Source: Acetobacteraceae bacterium
Lineage (GTDB): Bacteria; Pseudomonadota; Alphaproteobacteria; Acetobacterales; Acetobacteraceae
NCBI GenBank assembly: GCA_003133265.1
Contig: PKWQ01000032.1
Coordinates: 1-15,329 of the forward strand
Reading direction: 5' to 3'
Length of the DNA: 15,329 nt
Each line of letters starts with the position of its first letter. Positions within the stretch are counted from its first letter, which is position 1. The position numbers and the translations under genes are program-made. A model generated the notes under the pieces. That model had not been told where the DNA came from. It was given only the letters and a program-made list of their open reading frames with translations, and ran no database searches. Below are positions 1 through 6,962 of the stretch, in pieces.

Positions 1-18
1 ATTTGACGGCGTCCGTCG

Positions 19-62
19 CGGGCGCCCATTCACATCCCCGCGCAATTGCGGCGGGGCGCCCG
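19..62. repeat. GC-rich inverted repeat, function unknown
   Basis: CGGGCGCCC (19-27) is matched by GGGCGCCCG (54-62), giving perfect 9-bp arms around a 26-nt loop. Inside the loop, CCCCGC (36-41) can also pair with GCGGGG (51-56), and GCAATTGC is itself a palindrome, so several alternative stems are possible. No T-run follows on either strand, so a classical intrinsic terminator is not supported. It may be the end of an upstream transcription unit or just GC-rich self-complementarity. Confidence 0.4.
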
Positions 63-129
63 TCCCACGGGAGGATAGGCGGCGTCCGGTGACGATTTCG
101 GGGGAAGAGCGGGGGACGAACGGCAGGCG

Positions 130-382
130 TTGCCGATCGCAACAGGCCGGCACGACGTGCCGTTTCATCCATGGCCGATGTGGCCCTTCCTACCCAACAT
201 CGCCTCCTATTTCACCCCGGGAGAGGTCAAGGGATCGGACAATCACCGGCAGGATGGCCTGGGACTCCCACTTGATCATCTGGTCCCGCAGCGTCTACGG
301 CTATTCCAATATGGGCGTGAACCGCGCCCGCGTCGCCGGCTGGCTTGCCGCGCTGGACCGCCGGATCAGCCAGGACCATTAA
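130..382 (+). pseudogene. Frame-broken remnant of an unidentified gene
   Basis: Two stretches look like genuine coding sequence but lie in different frames. In the frame of position 130, about 166-237 encodes a hydrophobic, Pro/Trp-rich segment including WPFLPNIASYFTPGEVK. In the frame of position 254, 254-382 encodes a segment including VNRARVAGWLAALDRRI and ends at TAA 380-382. Both have strongly G/C third positions, whereas each frame looks non-coding outside its own stretch. I read this as one gene broken by a frameshift or deletion near 237-254, with only its 3' part kept. I do not recognise the family. The outer limits are uncertain, and the two stretches could come from different genes. 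Confidence 0.35.
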
Positions 383-431
383 TTCCTCCGGTTATCCTGC
401 TAACGGCCATCCTGCCCAGCGGAGCCATGCG

Positions 432-2228
432 ATGCGCGGCCTGTTCAGCCTTCTGAAGGACGTCTGGCGCCTCGCCGCGCCCTATTACGCCTCACGCGAC
501 AAATGGTCCGCGCGCGGCCTGCTAGCGGCGATCATCGTGCTGAACCTGTCGCTGGTCGGTATGGAGGTAGTGCTCAGCTTCTGGAACCGCGCCTTCTACA
601 ACGCCCTGCAGGACAAGGACTGGAGCAGCTTCGTCTCGCTGCTGTTCTTCTACAAAGACGGGCCGGACGGCCTGATGCCCGGCTTCTGCGGCATCGCCGC
701 CGTCTTTATCGTGGTGTCCGTCTACCGCACCTACCTGAACCAGTGGCTGCAGATCAACTGGCGCCGCTGGATGACGGAATACTTGCTGGACCAATGGCTC
801 GCCGACCGCGCCTACTACCGCATCAGCCTCACCGCCAACGTCAACGGCCAAGGCGGCGACACCGCCAAGGCGGGCCCCCTCGGCACCGACAACCCCGACC
901 AGCGCATCGCCGAAGACCTGCGCAACTTCGTCAACGACACGCTGGCGCTGGGCCTGGACCTGCTGACCAGCGTGGTCTCGCTATTCAGCTTCATCGCTAT
1001 CCTGTGGTCGCTGTCGGGCGACCTCAAGCTGTTCGGCTGGGCGATCCCCGGCTACATGGTGTGGGTGGCGCTGCTGTATGCCGGCTTCGGCACCTGGGTC
1101 ACCCATCTGGTCGGCCATCCGCTGGCGCTGCTGAGTTTCCGCCAGAAGACCGTGGAGGCCGATTTCCGCTTCGCCCTGGTGCGCCTGCGCGAGAACGTGG
1201 AGGGCGTGGCCCTGCATGCCGGCGAGGCCGACGAGCATCGCGGCCTGTCCACCCGGTTCGCCGCACTGGCGGAAAACTGGTGGGCGATCATGCGGCGCAC
1301 CAAAATGCTGAACGGGCTGATCGCCGGATATGGCCAGGTGGCCAGCGTATTCCCCATCATTGTCGCGGCCCCGCATTATTTCGCCGGAAACATGACCCTC
1401 GGCGGGCTGACCCAGACCGCCGGCTCGTTCGGCCAGGTGCAGGCCTCGCTGTCCTGGTTCGTGAACATGTACGGCGCACTGGCCTCGTGGCGCGCCACGG
1501 TGGACCGCCTGACCACCTTCCGCACCGCCATCGAGGAGGCCCGGGCCGCCGCCACCGCCATCCCGTCGCTGCCGCCCTCCGACGACGGATCATGGCACCT
1601 GGAGGATCTCACCCTCACCCTGCCGGACGGGCGCAGCCTGCTGTCGCATGCCGACCTCACGCTGGCACCCGGCCGCGCCGTGGTGGTCTCCGGCCGCTCG
1701 GGGGCGGGAAAATCCACGCTGTTCCGGGCGCTGGCGGGCATCTGGCCGTTCGGCAGCGGACAGGTGCGCCGCCCCTCGGGCAGCGTGCTGTTCCTGCCGC
1801 AGCGGCCGTACATCCCACTGGGCACGCTGCGCCACGCCGTCACCTACCCCGCCGGCGCGGCCGCACATTCCGACGCCGCGGTGATCGACGCGCTGCGCAA
1901 GGCCGGACTCGGCCACCTCGAGGCGAAGCTGGACGATGGCGATTCGCTGGCCCAGCGCCTGTCCGGCGGCGAGCAGCAGCGCCTGGCGCTGGCCCGCGCC
2001 CTGCTGGCCCGCCCGGACTGGCTGTTCCTCGACGAGGCGACCGCCAGCCTGGACCCGGAGGCAGAGGCGGAACTCTACGCCACGTTAAAGCGCGAACTGC
2101 CGGACACCACCATCGTCTCGATCGCCCACCGCCCCAGCGTCGCGGCCTTTCACGACGACCGGCTGGTGCTGGACCAATCCGCCGACGCCACGGGCCACCT
2201 CGTCCCGACGCCGCTGCAGCCCGCCTGA
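432..2228 (+). CDS. ABC transporter, fused membrane and ATP-binding domains (SbmA/BacA-like, YddA type)
   Basis: This 598-residue half-transporter should act as a homodimer in the inner membrane. Residues 1-370 match the SbmA/BacA-like ABC membrane domain: hydrophobic helices near 30-55, 84-105, 170-195, 205-225 and 300-345, and the cytoplasmic segment with LSFRQKTVEADFRFALVRLR (234-253) and EN.EGVALHAGE typical of this family. Residues 385-598 are the nucleotide-binding domain: Walker A GRSGAGKS (421-428), Q-loop LPQRP (455-459), signature LSGGE (510-514), Walker B WLFLDEATASLD (530-541) and switch His567. All ATPase motifs are intact. Relatives include E. coli YddA, mycobacterial Rv1819c (cobalamin and peptide uptake) and rhizobial BclA (peptide uptake), so the substrate cannot be assigned. 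The start at 432 is preferred over upstream in-frame codons because a GGAG lies 7 nt before it and the conserved N-terminus begins there. It stands alone on the plus strand. Confidence 0.93.
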   Translation: MRGLFSLLKDVWRLAAPYYASRDKWSARGLLAAIIVLNLSLVGMEVVLSFWNRAFYNALQDKDWSSFVSLLFFYKDGPDGLMPGFCGIAAVFIVVSVYRTYLNQWLQINWRRWMTEYLLDQWLADRAYYRISLTANVNGQGGDTAKAGPLGTDNPDQRIAEDLRNFVNDTLALGLDLLTSVVSLFSFIAILWSLSGDLKLFGWAIPGYMVWVALLYAGFGTWVTHLVGHPLALLSFRQKTVEADFRFALVRLRENVEGVALHAGEADEHRGLSTRFAALAENWWAIMRRTKMLNGLIAGYGQVASVFPIIVAAPHYFAGNMTLGGLTQTAGSFGQVQASLSWFVNMYGALASWRATVDRLTTFRTAIEEARAAATAIPSLPPSDDGSWHLEDLTLTLPDGRSLLSHADLTLAPGRAVVVSGRSGAGKSTLFRALAGIWPFGSGQVRRPSGSVLFLPQRPYIPLGTLRHAVTYPAGAAAHSDAAVIDALRKAGLGHLEAKLDDGDSLAQRLSGGEQQRLALARALLARPDWLFLDEATASLDPEAEAELYATLKRELPDTTIVSIAHRPSVAAFHDDRLVLDQSADATGHLVPTPLQPA

Positions 2229-2361
2229 CCGGCAGCCAAACAAAACGCCCGGCGGCAGACCGCGGGGCGATCGAGTGTCTTTCGGCGTCGGGTCACGAGG
2301 TCGTCGCGGGTCACACGCACAGCCCACCATTCCGCCCAACTTACATCACCGGGTGACGAGA

Positions 2362-2440
2362 CTAGGGTCTGGGCTCACAACTTGATCCAATAGAGTGCTG
2401 CGACGAGGTTGTTTGCGGCGAGGAAATTGCGGGCGGAGCA
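2362..2440 (-). mobile_element. 3' end of an IS5-type transposase gene (remnant)
   Basis: On the minus strand, 2440-2375 reads in one frame as a short peptide ending ARNFLAANNLVAALYWIKL followed by TGA (2377-2375). An ending of the form NFLAA..L.AA..W is typical of IS5-family transposases as I remember them. The next bases run GCCCAGACC to CTAG (2365-2362), which would fit the terminal repeat and a CTAG-type target of that family. Only the last ~60 bp of the element are left, and a stop codon (TAA, 2443-2441) lies directly upstream in the frame. The family call rests on this short C-terminal pattern, so certainty is moderate. Confidence 0.45.
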
Positions 2441-2532
2441 TTATGGCCCATCATGCCGGAATGCTGGGCGGACGCGACGGTTGCGAACGCGGTCAGCATG
2501 GCGGTCATAGCAACCAGGGAGAAGCGGGACAT
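2362..2532 (-). pseudogene. Small secreted Met/His-containing protein, apparently truncated by an IS remnant
   Basis: From ATG 2532-2530 the frame encodes 56 residues to TAG at 2364-2362. Residues 1-22 form a clear signal peptide (MSRFSL, hydrophobic core, cleavage after VASA), and the mature part opens with QHSGMMGHNAPP, a Met/His-rich start reminiscent of periplasmic metal-responsive proteins. After about residue 32 the DNA also reads, in another frame, as the tail of an IS5-type transposase, so the last ~24 residues are probably not original. The intact ancestor cannot be named. There is no strong Shine-Dalgarno sequence. An in-frame ATG 48 nt further upstream would add a hydrophilic stretch before the signal peptide and is less likely. 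It lies downstream of chrA on the same strand, consistent with a metal-stress neighbourhood. Confidence 0.45.
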
Positions 2533-2637
2533 CGCGCGATCCGGTTCGTTGGTGACTTGCCTCAACCTACTGTCGAACAACCCAGTCGCATATGATCGAC
2601 GTCATACGGCGGGCATTCTTGCAGGCTGGCTGCTTCG

Positions 2638-3852
2638 CTATGCCCCCACCACGGATACGGCTTCGGCGGCCGCAGCCCCAAGGATGACGACCAGCCACGG
2701 TGGCAGACGCCAGAACATCAGCAGCAGGAACGCCAGCAGCCCGATGCCAAAATCGGCCGGCGTCATAATCGCACTCGTCCACACCGGCGTGTACAGCGCC
2801 GATAGCAACAGGCCGACGACCGCCGCATTCACGCCCCGAAGCGCTGCCTGGATCGCCTCGACGCGGCGCAGCCCATCCCAGAATGGCAGCACGCCCAGTA
2901 GCAGCAGGAAAGATGGCAGGTAGATCGACACCAGGCAGATCAGCCCGCCCAGCCAGCCGTTTGGTTGCGGTGTCATCGCTGTCCCGAGATAGGCAGCGAA
3001 GGTGAACAGCGGGCCAGGAACCGCCTGCGCCGCGCCATAGCCGGCCAGGAACCCGTCATTGCCGATCCAGCCAGGCGGCACCACCGCCTGCTGCAAGAGC
3101 GGCAGCACCACGTGGCCGCCGCCGAACACCAGCGAACCCGCGCGGTAGAACCGGTCGATCAACTGGACAACGTGATTGCCGGTCGCCGCAGCCGCGAGGG
3201 GGAGGATGGCAAGCAGCGCGAAGAAGGCAATCAGCGCGCCGATTGCCAGGTATCGACTAAGCGAGAACCCCAGCGTGCCGACTGCCGGCTTGGGTGGCCC
3301 CTTGATGAACATCCAGCCGATCAGGGCGCCGATGGCGATGGCGGCCACCTGACCGAAAGCGGACGGCACGGCCAGCGTCAGCAGCGCCATGCAGATGGCG
3401 ATGGTCACGCGCTGGCGGTCAGGACACAGGTTTCGCGCCATCCCCCAGAGCGCCTGGGCCACCACCGCGACCGCCACGATCTTCAGGCCGTGCAGCCATG
3501 CCGCCTGCGCGACATCGCCGATATCGCCCACACCGTACGCGAACAGGATCAGCGCCAAAGCCGATGGCATGGTGAAGCCGAACCATGCCGCGAGACCGCC
3601 TGGCAGGCCAGCGCGCAGGATGCCGATCGTCGCCGCGACCTGGCTGCTGGCGGGCCCCGGCAAGGACTGGCAGAGCGCCACGATGTCGGCGTACTCTTCC
3701 TCGCCCAGCCATTTGCGCCGCTCGACGAATTCGGCGCGGTAGAAGCCGAGATGCGCGATCGGTCCGCCGAAGCTGGTGCAGCCGAGACGCAGGAAGATCC
3801 GGAGCACCTCGGCCACGGAGCCGCGGCGCTCGATTGCCACAGCATGGCTCAC
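2638..3852 (-). CDS. chrA: Chromate transporter ChrA (two-domain CHR family)
   Basis: The product is 404 residues, the normal size for the long CHR family with two homologous halves. It is an inner-membrane protein that expels chromate from the cytoplasm, giving chromate resistance. The N-terminal half carries FGGPIAHLGFYRAEFVERR (28-46) and QSLPGPASSQ (62-71). The C-terminal half repeats the pattern with FGGGHVVLPLL (243-253) and QAVPGPLFTFAAYLG (276-290). About ten to twelve hydrophobic segments are visible. The start codon is GTG (3852-3850), preceded by AAAGGCG about 7 nt upstream; this lies 13 nt after the stop of a short upstream frame, suggesting it was once a downstream member of an operon. 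No chrB-like regulator is present. Some CHR proteins transport other oxyanions (for example sulfate), so the substrate is inferred from the family. Confidence 0.93.
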   Translation of the reverse strand: MSHAVAIERRGSVAEVLRIFLRLGCTSFGGPIAHLGFYRAEFVERRKWLGEEEYADIVALCQSLPGPASSQVAATIGILRAGLPGGLAAWFGFTMPSALALILFAYGVGDIGDVAQAAWLHGLKIVAVAVVAQALWGMARNLCPDRQRVTIAICMALLTLAVPSAFGQVAAIAIGALIGWMFIKGPPKPAVGTLGFSLSRYLAIGALIAFFALLAILPLAAAATGNHVVQLIDRFYRAGSLVFGGGHVVLPLLQQAVVPPGWIGNDGFLAGYGAAQAVPGPLFTFAAYLGTAMTPQPNGWLGGLICLVSIYLPSFLLLLGVLPFWDGLRRVEAIQAALRGVNAAVVGLLLSALYTPVWTSAIMTPADFGIGLLAFLLLMFWRLPPWLVVILGAAAAEAVSVVGA

Positions 3853-3865
3853 AGCGAGACGCCTT

Positions 3866-3979
3866 TCAGCGTGGCCGAGCCGGATGCCGCGGGGAGAGCT
3901 TGGTCGCGACGTCCTCCACCACTTCCTCGGTCATTGGAAGCCGGTAGAGTGGCACCAGCACTGCATATAGGATCGTAAA
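3866..3979 (-). pseudogene. C-terminal remnant of an unidentified protein upstream of chrA
   Basis: The minus-strand frame 3979-3866 is open for 37 codons, from just after a TGA (3982-3980) to TGA at 3868-3866, with no proper start codon or ribosome site at its head. The peptide includes YAVLVPLYRLPMTEEVVED and ends SPRHPARPR. The second half has the strong G/C third-position bias seen in the real genes here, which argues that it is the 3' end of a former gene. Its stop lies 13 nt before the chrA GTG, the spacing of an operon partner. I cannot name the family. It could also be a chance open frame. Confidence 0.35.
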
Positions 3980-4008
3980 TCACGCTGTCTCGCTTCGCTT
4001 CAACAGGT

Positions 4009-5070
4009 TTATGCGTCCGGACTCTCGTGCGAATGCCGGTGATGCAGGTCGGGATAGTGCGGGTGCCGATGGGTCAGGCGCAAGTGTTGGTGCCAATGGG
4101 CATGCGGCTCGCCAAGTGGGTCGTTCGGGCCGTGCGCGTGCTGGTGGTGCTCGTCATGCACATGCGCATGATCGTGCGCTATTGTCTCGTGGATATGCTC
4201 GTGTTCGTGCGCTTCGGTGATGTGGAGCCAGACGCCGCCTGTCATCAAGATGGCCGCCGCAGCGAGCTGCAGCGTGACTGGCTCGTTGAAGATCGCGGCG
4301 CCCAGGACCGCGCCAACGAAGGGCGCGGTCGAGAAATAGGCGCCGGTGCGCGCGGTGCCGAGATGGCGTAGCGCCAGAACGAACAGCACCAGACTGACGC
4401 CATAGCCGAAGAAGCCGACCACGGTCGCACTCGTGAAAATCGACGCTGGCGGCATCCCGGCGCCCTGCCAAAACGCGAGCGCCAGATTGATCGGTCCGGC
4501 GACCAGGCCTTTGACGGCGGCGATCTGCACGGGATCAGCGGCACTCAGCTTGCGCGTGAGGTTGTTGTCGATGCCCCAGGCAAGACACGCCGCCGCGATC
4601 GCCAAGGCGCCCGGGCCGAACCCGGAGGGGCCGCCTTGCCATGAAAGCAGCACGGCGCCGGCCAGGATCGCTGCCGCGCCGACAAGAAGACGGCGGTTCA
4701 CGTTCTCCCGAAAGACGAGCCACGCAATCCCCATCGTCGCGAGACCTTCGAGATTGAGCATCAGCGCAGCGGTTGACGCCTCGGTCCGCGCGAGCCCGAG
4801 CATGAGCATTACTGGCCCGAGGACGCCCCCGGTGAGCACCGCGCCGGCAAGCCAAGGCAGATCGGAAACAGCGAGCCTGGCTTCGGTCGGGGCGTCGGCG
4901 CGAATATGACGAATCGCCATGACGATGCCGAGACCGACGCCCGAGCCAAGGTAGAGCAAACCCGCGAGGAGCCAGGGATCGATCGTTCCGAGCAGGAGCT
5001 TTGCGATCGGCGTGCTGGCGCCGAAGAGCGCTGCCGAAAGAAGCGCGAGCCCAATGCCCGACGGATTCAT
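4009..5070 (-). CDS. EamA/DMT-family transporter with histidine-rich C-terminal tail
   Basis: This 353-residue inner-membrane exporter belongs to the drug/metabolite transporter superfamily. Two EamA repeats occupy about residues 1-282, with roughly ten helices: the first repeat begins SGIGLALLSAALFGASTPIAK, and FRENVNRRLL and FNEPVTLQ mark the ends of the two halves. The last 71 residues hold 24 His in HEHEHIH, HDHAHVHDEHHQHAH and HRHPHYPDLHHRHSH patterns, suggesting a soluble metal-binding domain, probably cytoplasmic. A metal (Ni, Co, Zn or Cu) efflux or sensing role is inference from the tail and from neighbouring chrA. ATG 5070 is preferred. A TTG at 5094-5092 directly follows the stop of the 48-residue frame upstream and could be used instead, adding eight residues. 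AGGA lies 14 nt before the ATG, so initiation probably relies on coupling. Confidence 0.88.
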   Translation of the reverse strand: MNPSGIGLALLSAALFGASTPIAKLLLGTIDPWLLAGLLYLGSGVGLGIVMAIRHIRADAPTEARLAVSDLPWLAGAVLTGGVLGPVMLMLGLARTEASTAALMLNLEGLATMGIAWLVFRENVNRRLLVGAAAILAGAVLLSWQGGPSGFGPGALAIAAACLAWGIDNNLTRKLSAADPVQIAAVKGLVAGPINLALAFWQGAGMPPASIFTSATVVGFFGYGVSLVLFVLALRHLGTARTGAYFSTAPFVGAVLGAAIFNEPVTLQLAAAAILMTGGVWLHITEAHEHEHIHETIAHDHAHVHDEHHQHAHGPNDPLGEPHAHWHQHLRLTHRHPHYPDLHHRHSHESPDA

Positions 5071-5094
5071 GACTGGGTGTTCTCGTCCTGACAA

Positions 5095-5241
5095 TCAACC
5101 GGCTCCGCTGACTAAGGTATGGTGGCGCGGTCCGGTGGTCTCCACGCCGGTCCGATGTTCATGCCACGCCTGGCGCAGGATCCGCACCGAGGATGTCAGG
5201 AACAGCGCGGCCATGATCGCCGTGTGGTGCTTTCTAGCCAT
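5095..5241 (-). CDS. Small 48-residue ORF coupled to the His-tailed transporter (unrecognised)
   Basis: From ATG 5241-5239 to TGA 5097-5095 this frame encodes 48 residues starting MARKHHTAIMAALFLTSS and containing six His. A strong Shine-Dalgarno sequence GGAGGG (5254-5249) sits 7 nt before the ATG, and about three quarters of codons end in G or C, as in the real genes nearby. A short hydrophobic stretch (8-18) after a basic start could be a weak membrane anchor or signal. The stop codon abuts a TTG and lies 24 nt before the ATG of the DMT transporter, an arrangement fitting translational coupling or a leader peptide. I do not recognise any family. It may be a small metal-binding partner, a leader peptide, or the remains of a longer gene. 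Confidence 0.5.
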   Translation of the reverse strand: MARKHHTAIMAALFLTSSVRILRQAWHEHRTGVETTGPRHHTLVSGAG

Positions 5242-5248
5242 CTTCAGA

Positions 5249-5254
5249 CCCTCC
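5249..5254 (-). promoter_or_regulatory. Ribosome binding site of the 48-residue ORF
   Basis: CCCTCC on the plus strand reads GGAGGG on the minus strand, seven bases before ATG 5241. It is among the best Shine-Dalgarno sequences in the window and is the main reason for believing this small frame is translated. Confidence 0.55.
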
Positions 5255-5270
5255 AATTGGCAATGTGCCT

Positions 5271-5328
5271 TACCTCAGGGAGGATCACTCTTTGGGGGTC
5301 GATCAAATGCGCCTACCTCAGAGGATCA
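5271..5328. repeat. Pair of short direct repeats with dyad cores upstream of the small ORF and transporter
   Basis: TACCTCAGGGAGGATCA (5271-5287) and TACCTCAGAGGATCA (5314-5328) are the same sequence apart from two extra G. Each contains a CCTC...GAGG dyad. Their starts are 43 bp apart, about four helical turns. The first lies 30 bp upstream of the small ORF start; the second overlaps the stop codon of the acyl-CoA ligase gene. This could be a two-site operator for the small ORF/transporter unit, or a short duplication. No regulator gene is nearby to support the first reading. Confidence 0.35.
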
Positions 5329-6951
5329 GCCCTCGCCCTCCTGTTTTTTTAGAACAAGATCTCTCAAAACATGGCGTTGGATCTTGCCGGTCCCGGTCAT
5401 CGGCAGTTCGTCAAAGCGAAACAGAACTTCGGGCAGCTTGTAATCGGCTACCTGCCCTTTGAGAAACGAAATCATTTCGTCCAGTTCGATATCGGCCGCA
5501 TCCTTGGGAACGATGCACAGGCAGTTGCGCTCGCCCAAACGGGCGTCCGGCAGGCCGACAAGTGCCGCATGCAGCACCTTCGGGTGAGTGTAGAGAATCT
5601 CCTCGACTTCACGCGGGAAGAACTTCTTGCCGCCGCGGTTGATGATTTCCTTGCTGCGGCCGGTGATCTGGATGTTGCCATCCCGGTCAATATAGCGGGC
5701 TAGATCCCCGGTGCGGAACCAGCCTTCGGACGTGAAGCTCTGCGCGTTGGCGTCGGCGTTGTTGAGGTAACCGAGATGGACTGACGGACCGAGCGTGCTT
5801 AGCTCTCCGACCTCACCGAACGCCACGTCACGGTGGTCTGCATCGACGATCCGAAGCTGTATGGCCCCGGCCGCCCGCCCCACTGTCCCGCTGACGTGCT
5901 CGGGATCATCCTCGAATCGAGTGTAAGATTGGAAACCCGTCTCCAGCATGCCATAGAGTTCCACGAGATGGGCCGTGAAATTTTGACGGAATCCCCGGAT
6001 CGTTTCGATCGCAGCCGAGGCTCCGCCGGTGATGACAACGCGGAGGGAGGATGTGTCGAATGTTGCGAGATCCGCAACGTTCAACAGCGCCACGATCGAG
6101 GCCGGTGCTGTTGCGATGTAGGTCACGCGCTCGCATTGGATCGTTTCCAGTACAGGACGAGCAGAGAACCGCTCCATAAGCACGGCGCGCGCACCTGCGA
6201 GTACCGTCTGAAGCAGGCAGATATAGCCCCAGTTCAGCCCGACAGGGAGATAGACGAGGAGGACATCCGCATCGGTGACCAACATGTCCCGATTGAGAAG
6301 ATCGACGGCATAGAGCGTCGTATTGAACGAGTGCAGGACACATTTTGGATTGCCGGTCGTGCCTGACGTGAACGCCATCCGGAATACCGCCTCGGTGCTT
6401 GCCGCGAACCGCTGTCCCGGTTCAAGTGGCGGCGTTGCCGCCAATCCGGCGTCCAGGTCGTACGCCCCTTCGTCCGCGCCCCCGGTCAGGATCAGATGCG
6501 TCAAGGCGGGGTTGCCATGCTGAAGCGTTCGCGCCATCGCGAAATAGTTGAAGCCACGGAATTCCCGCGCGCAGACCAGCGCGCGGCTCCCCGAGAATTT
6601 CAGGATGTATTCCAGTTCTCTCGACCGGAAATCCGCGCTGACAGTATTGGCGACAGCGCCAATCAACTCCAGCGCGAAAAAGACGATCGGAAATTCCACC
6701 TGGTTTGGTAGTTGGATCGTCACGACGTCGCCGGACCCGATCCCGATGCGCTGGAGATAGTGGGCGCATCGTTCCACCCGGTCTTTCAGGGCGCCGTAGG
6801 TCAGCCGGGTTCGCGCGTCGGCAAAGACTTCGCGGTCAGGGTGCGCGGCGGCCCGTTCGCTCAAGATCTGGTAGACGGTTTTGTTAAGCCACAGTCCAGA
6901 GGCGCGATAATGGTCAGCGAGTTCGGGCCGCAGCATGATGTCGTATTGCAT
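5326..6951 (-). CDS. AMP-dependent acyl-CoA ligase (class I adenylate-forming enzyme)
   Basis: This ~541-residue cytoplasmic enzyme should convert a carboxylic acid to its acyl-adenylate and then to the CoA thioester. Numbering from an ATG two codons upstream (6957): P-loop TSGTTGNPK (197-205), A5 region YGMLE (335-339), RTGDLA (415-420), hinge GRSKEIINRGGKKFFP (433-448) and catalytic Lys525 in TGTGKIQR. The usual Thr/Ser of the A5 motif (YGxTE) is Leu338. The overall pattern resembles cyclohexanecarboxylate/dihydroxybenzoate-type ligases more than acetyl-CoA synthetase, but the acid cannot be read from sequence. ATG 6951 is chosen because AGGAAGG (6964-6958) lies 6 nt before it; for ATG 6957 the same site would directly abut the codon. 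It is the third gene of an operon, 11 nt after the SDR stop, with the ribosome site overlapping that stop. Confidence 0.9.
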   Translation of the reverse strand: MQYDIMLRPELADHYRASGLWLNKTVYQILSERAAAHPDREVFADARTRLTYGALKDRVERCAHYLQRIGIGSGDVVTIQLPNQVEFPIVFFALELIGAVANTVSADFRSRELEYILKFSGSRALVCAREFRGFNYFAMARTLQHGNPALTHLILTGGADEGAYDLDAGLAATPPLEPGQRFAASTEAVFRMAFTSGTTGNPKCVLHSFNTTLYAVDLLNRDMLVTDADVLLVYLPVGLNWGYICLLQTVLAGARAVLMERFSARPVLETIQCERVTYIATAPASIVALLNVADLATFDTSSLRVVITGGASAAIETIRGFRQNFTAHLVELYGMLETGFQSYTRFEDDPEHVSGTVGRAAGAIQLRIVDADHRDVAFGEVGELSTLGPSVHLGYLNNADANAQSFTSEGWFRTGDLARYIDRDGNIQITGRSKEIINRGGKKFFPREVEEILYTHPKVLHAALVGLPDARLGERNCLCIVPKDAADIELDEMISFLKGQVADYKLPEVLFRFDELPMTGTGKIQRHVLRDLVLKKQEGEG

Positions 6952-6962
6952 TGTCATCCTTC

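Noticed and set aside
503..2356. Long open frame overlapping the ABC transporter in another plus-strand frame
   Set aside because: Arg/Pro/Gly-rich composition typical of an out-of-frame reading of GC-rich DNA; the overlapping frame has complete ABC transporter motifs.
5321..5350. Plus-strand intrinsic terminator ending in a T-run (5343-5350)
   Set aside because: The T-run is the Lys-Lys-Gln codons of the ligase gene read on the other strand, the possible stem is only 4 bp, and no plus-strand gene needs terminating there.
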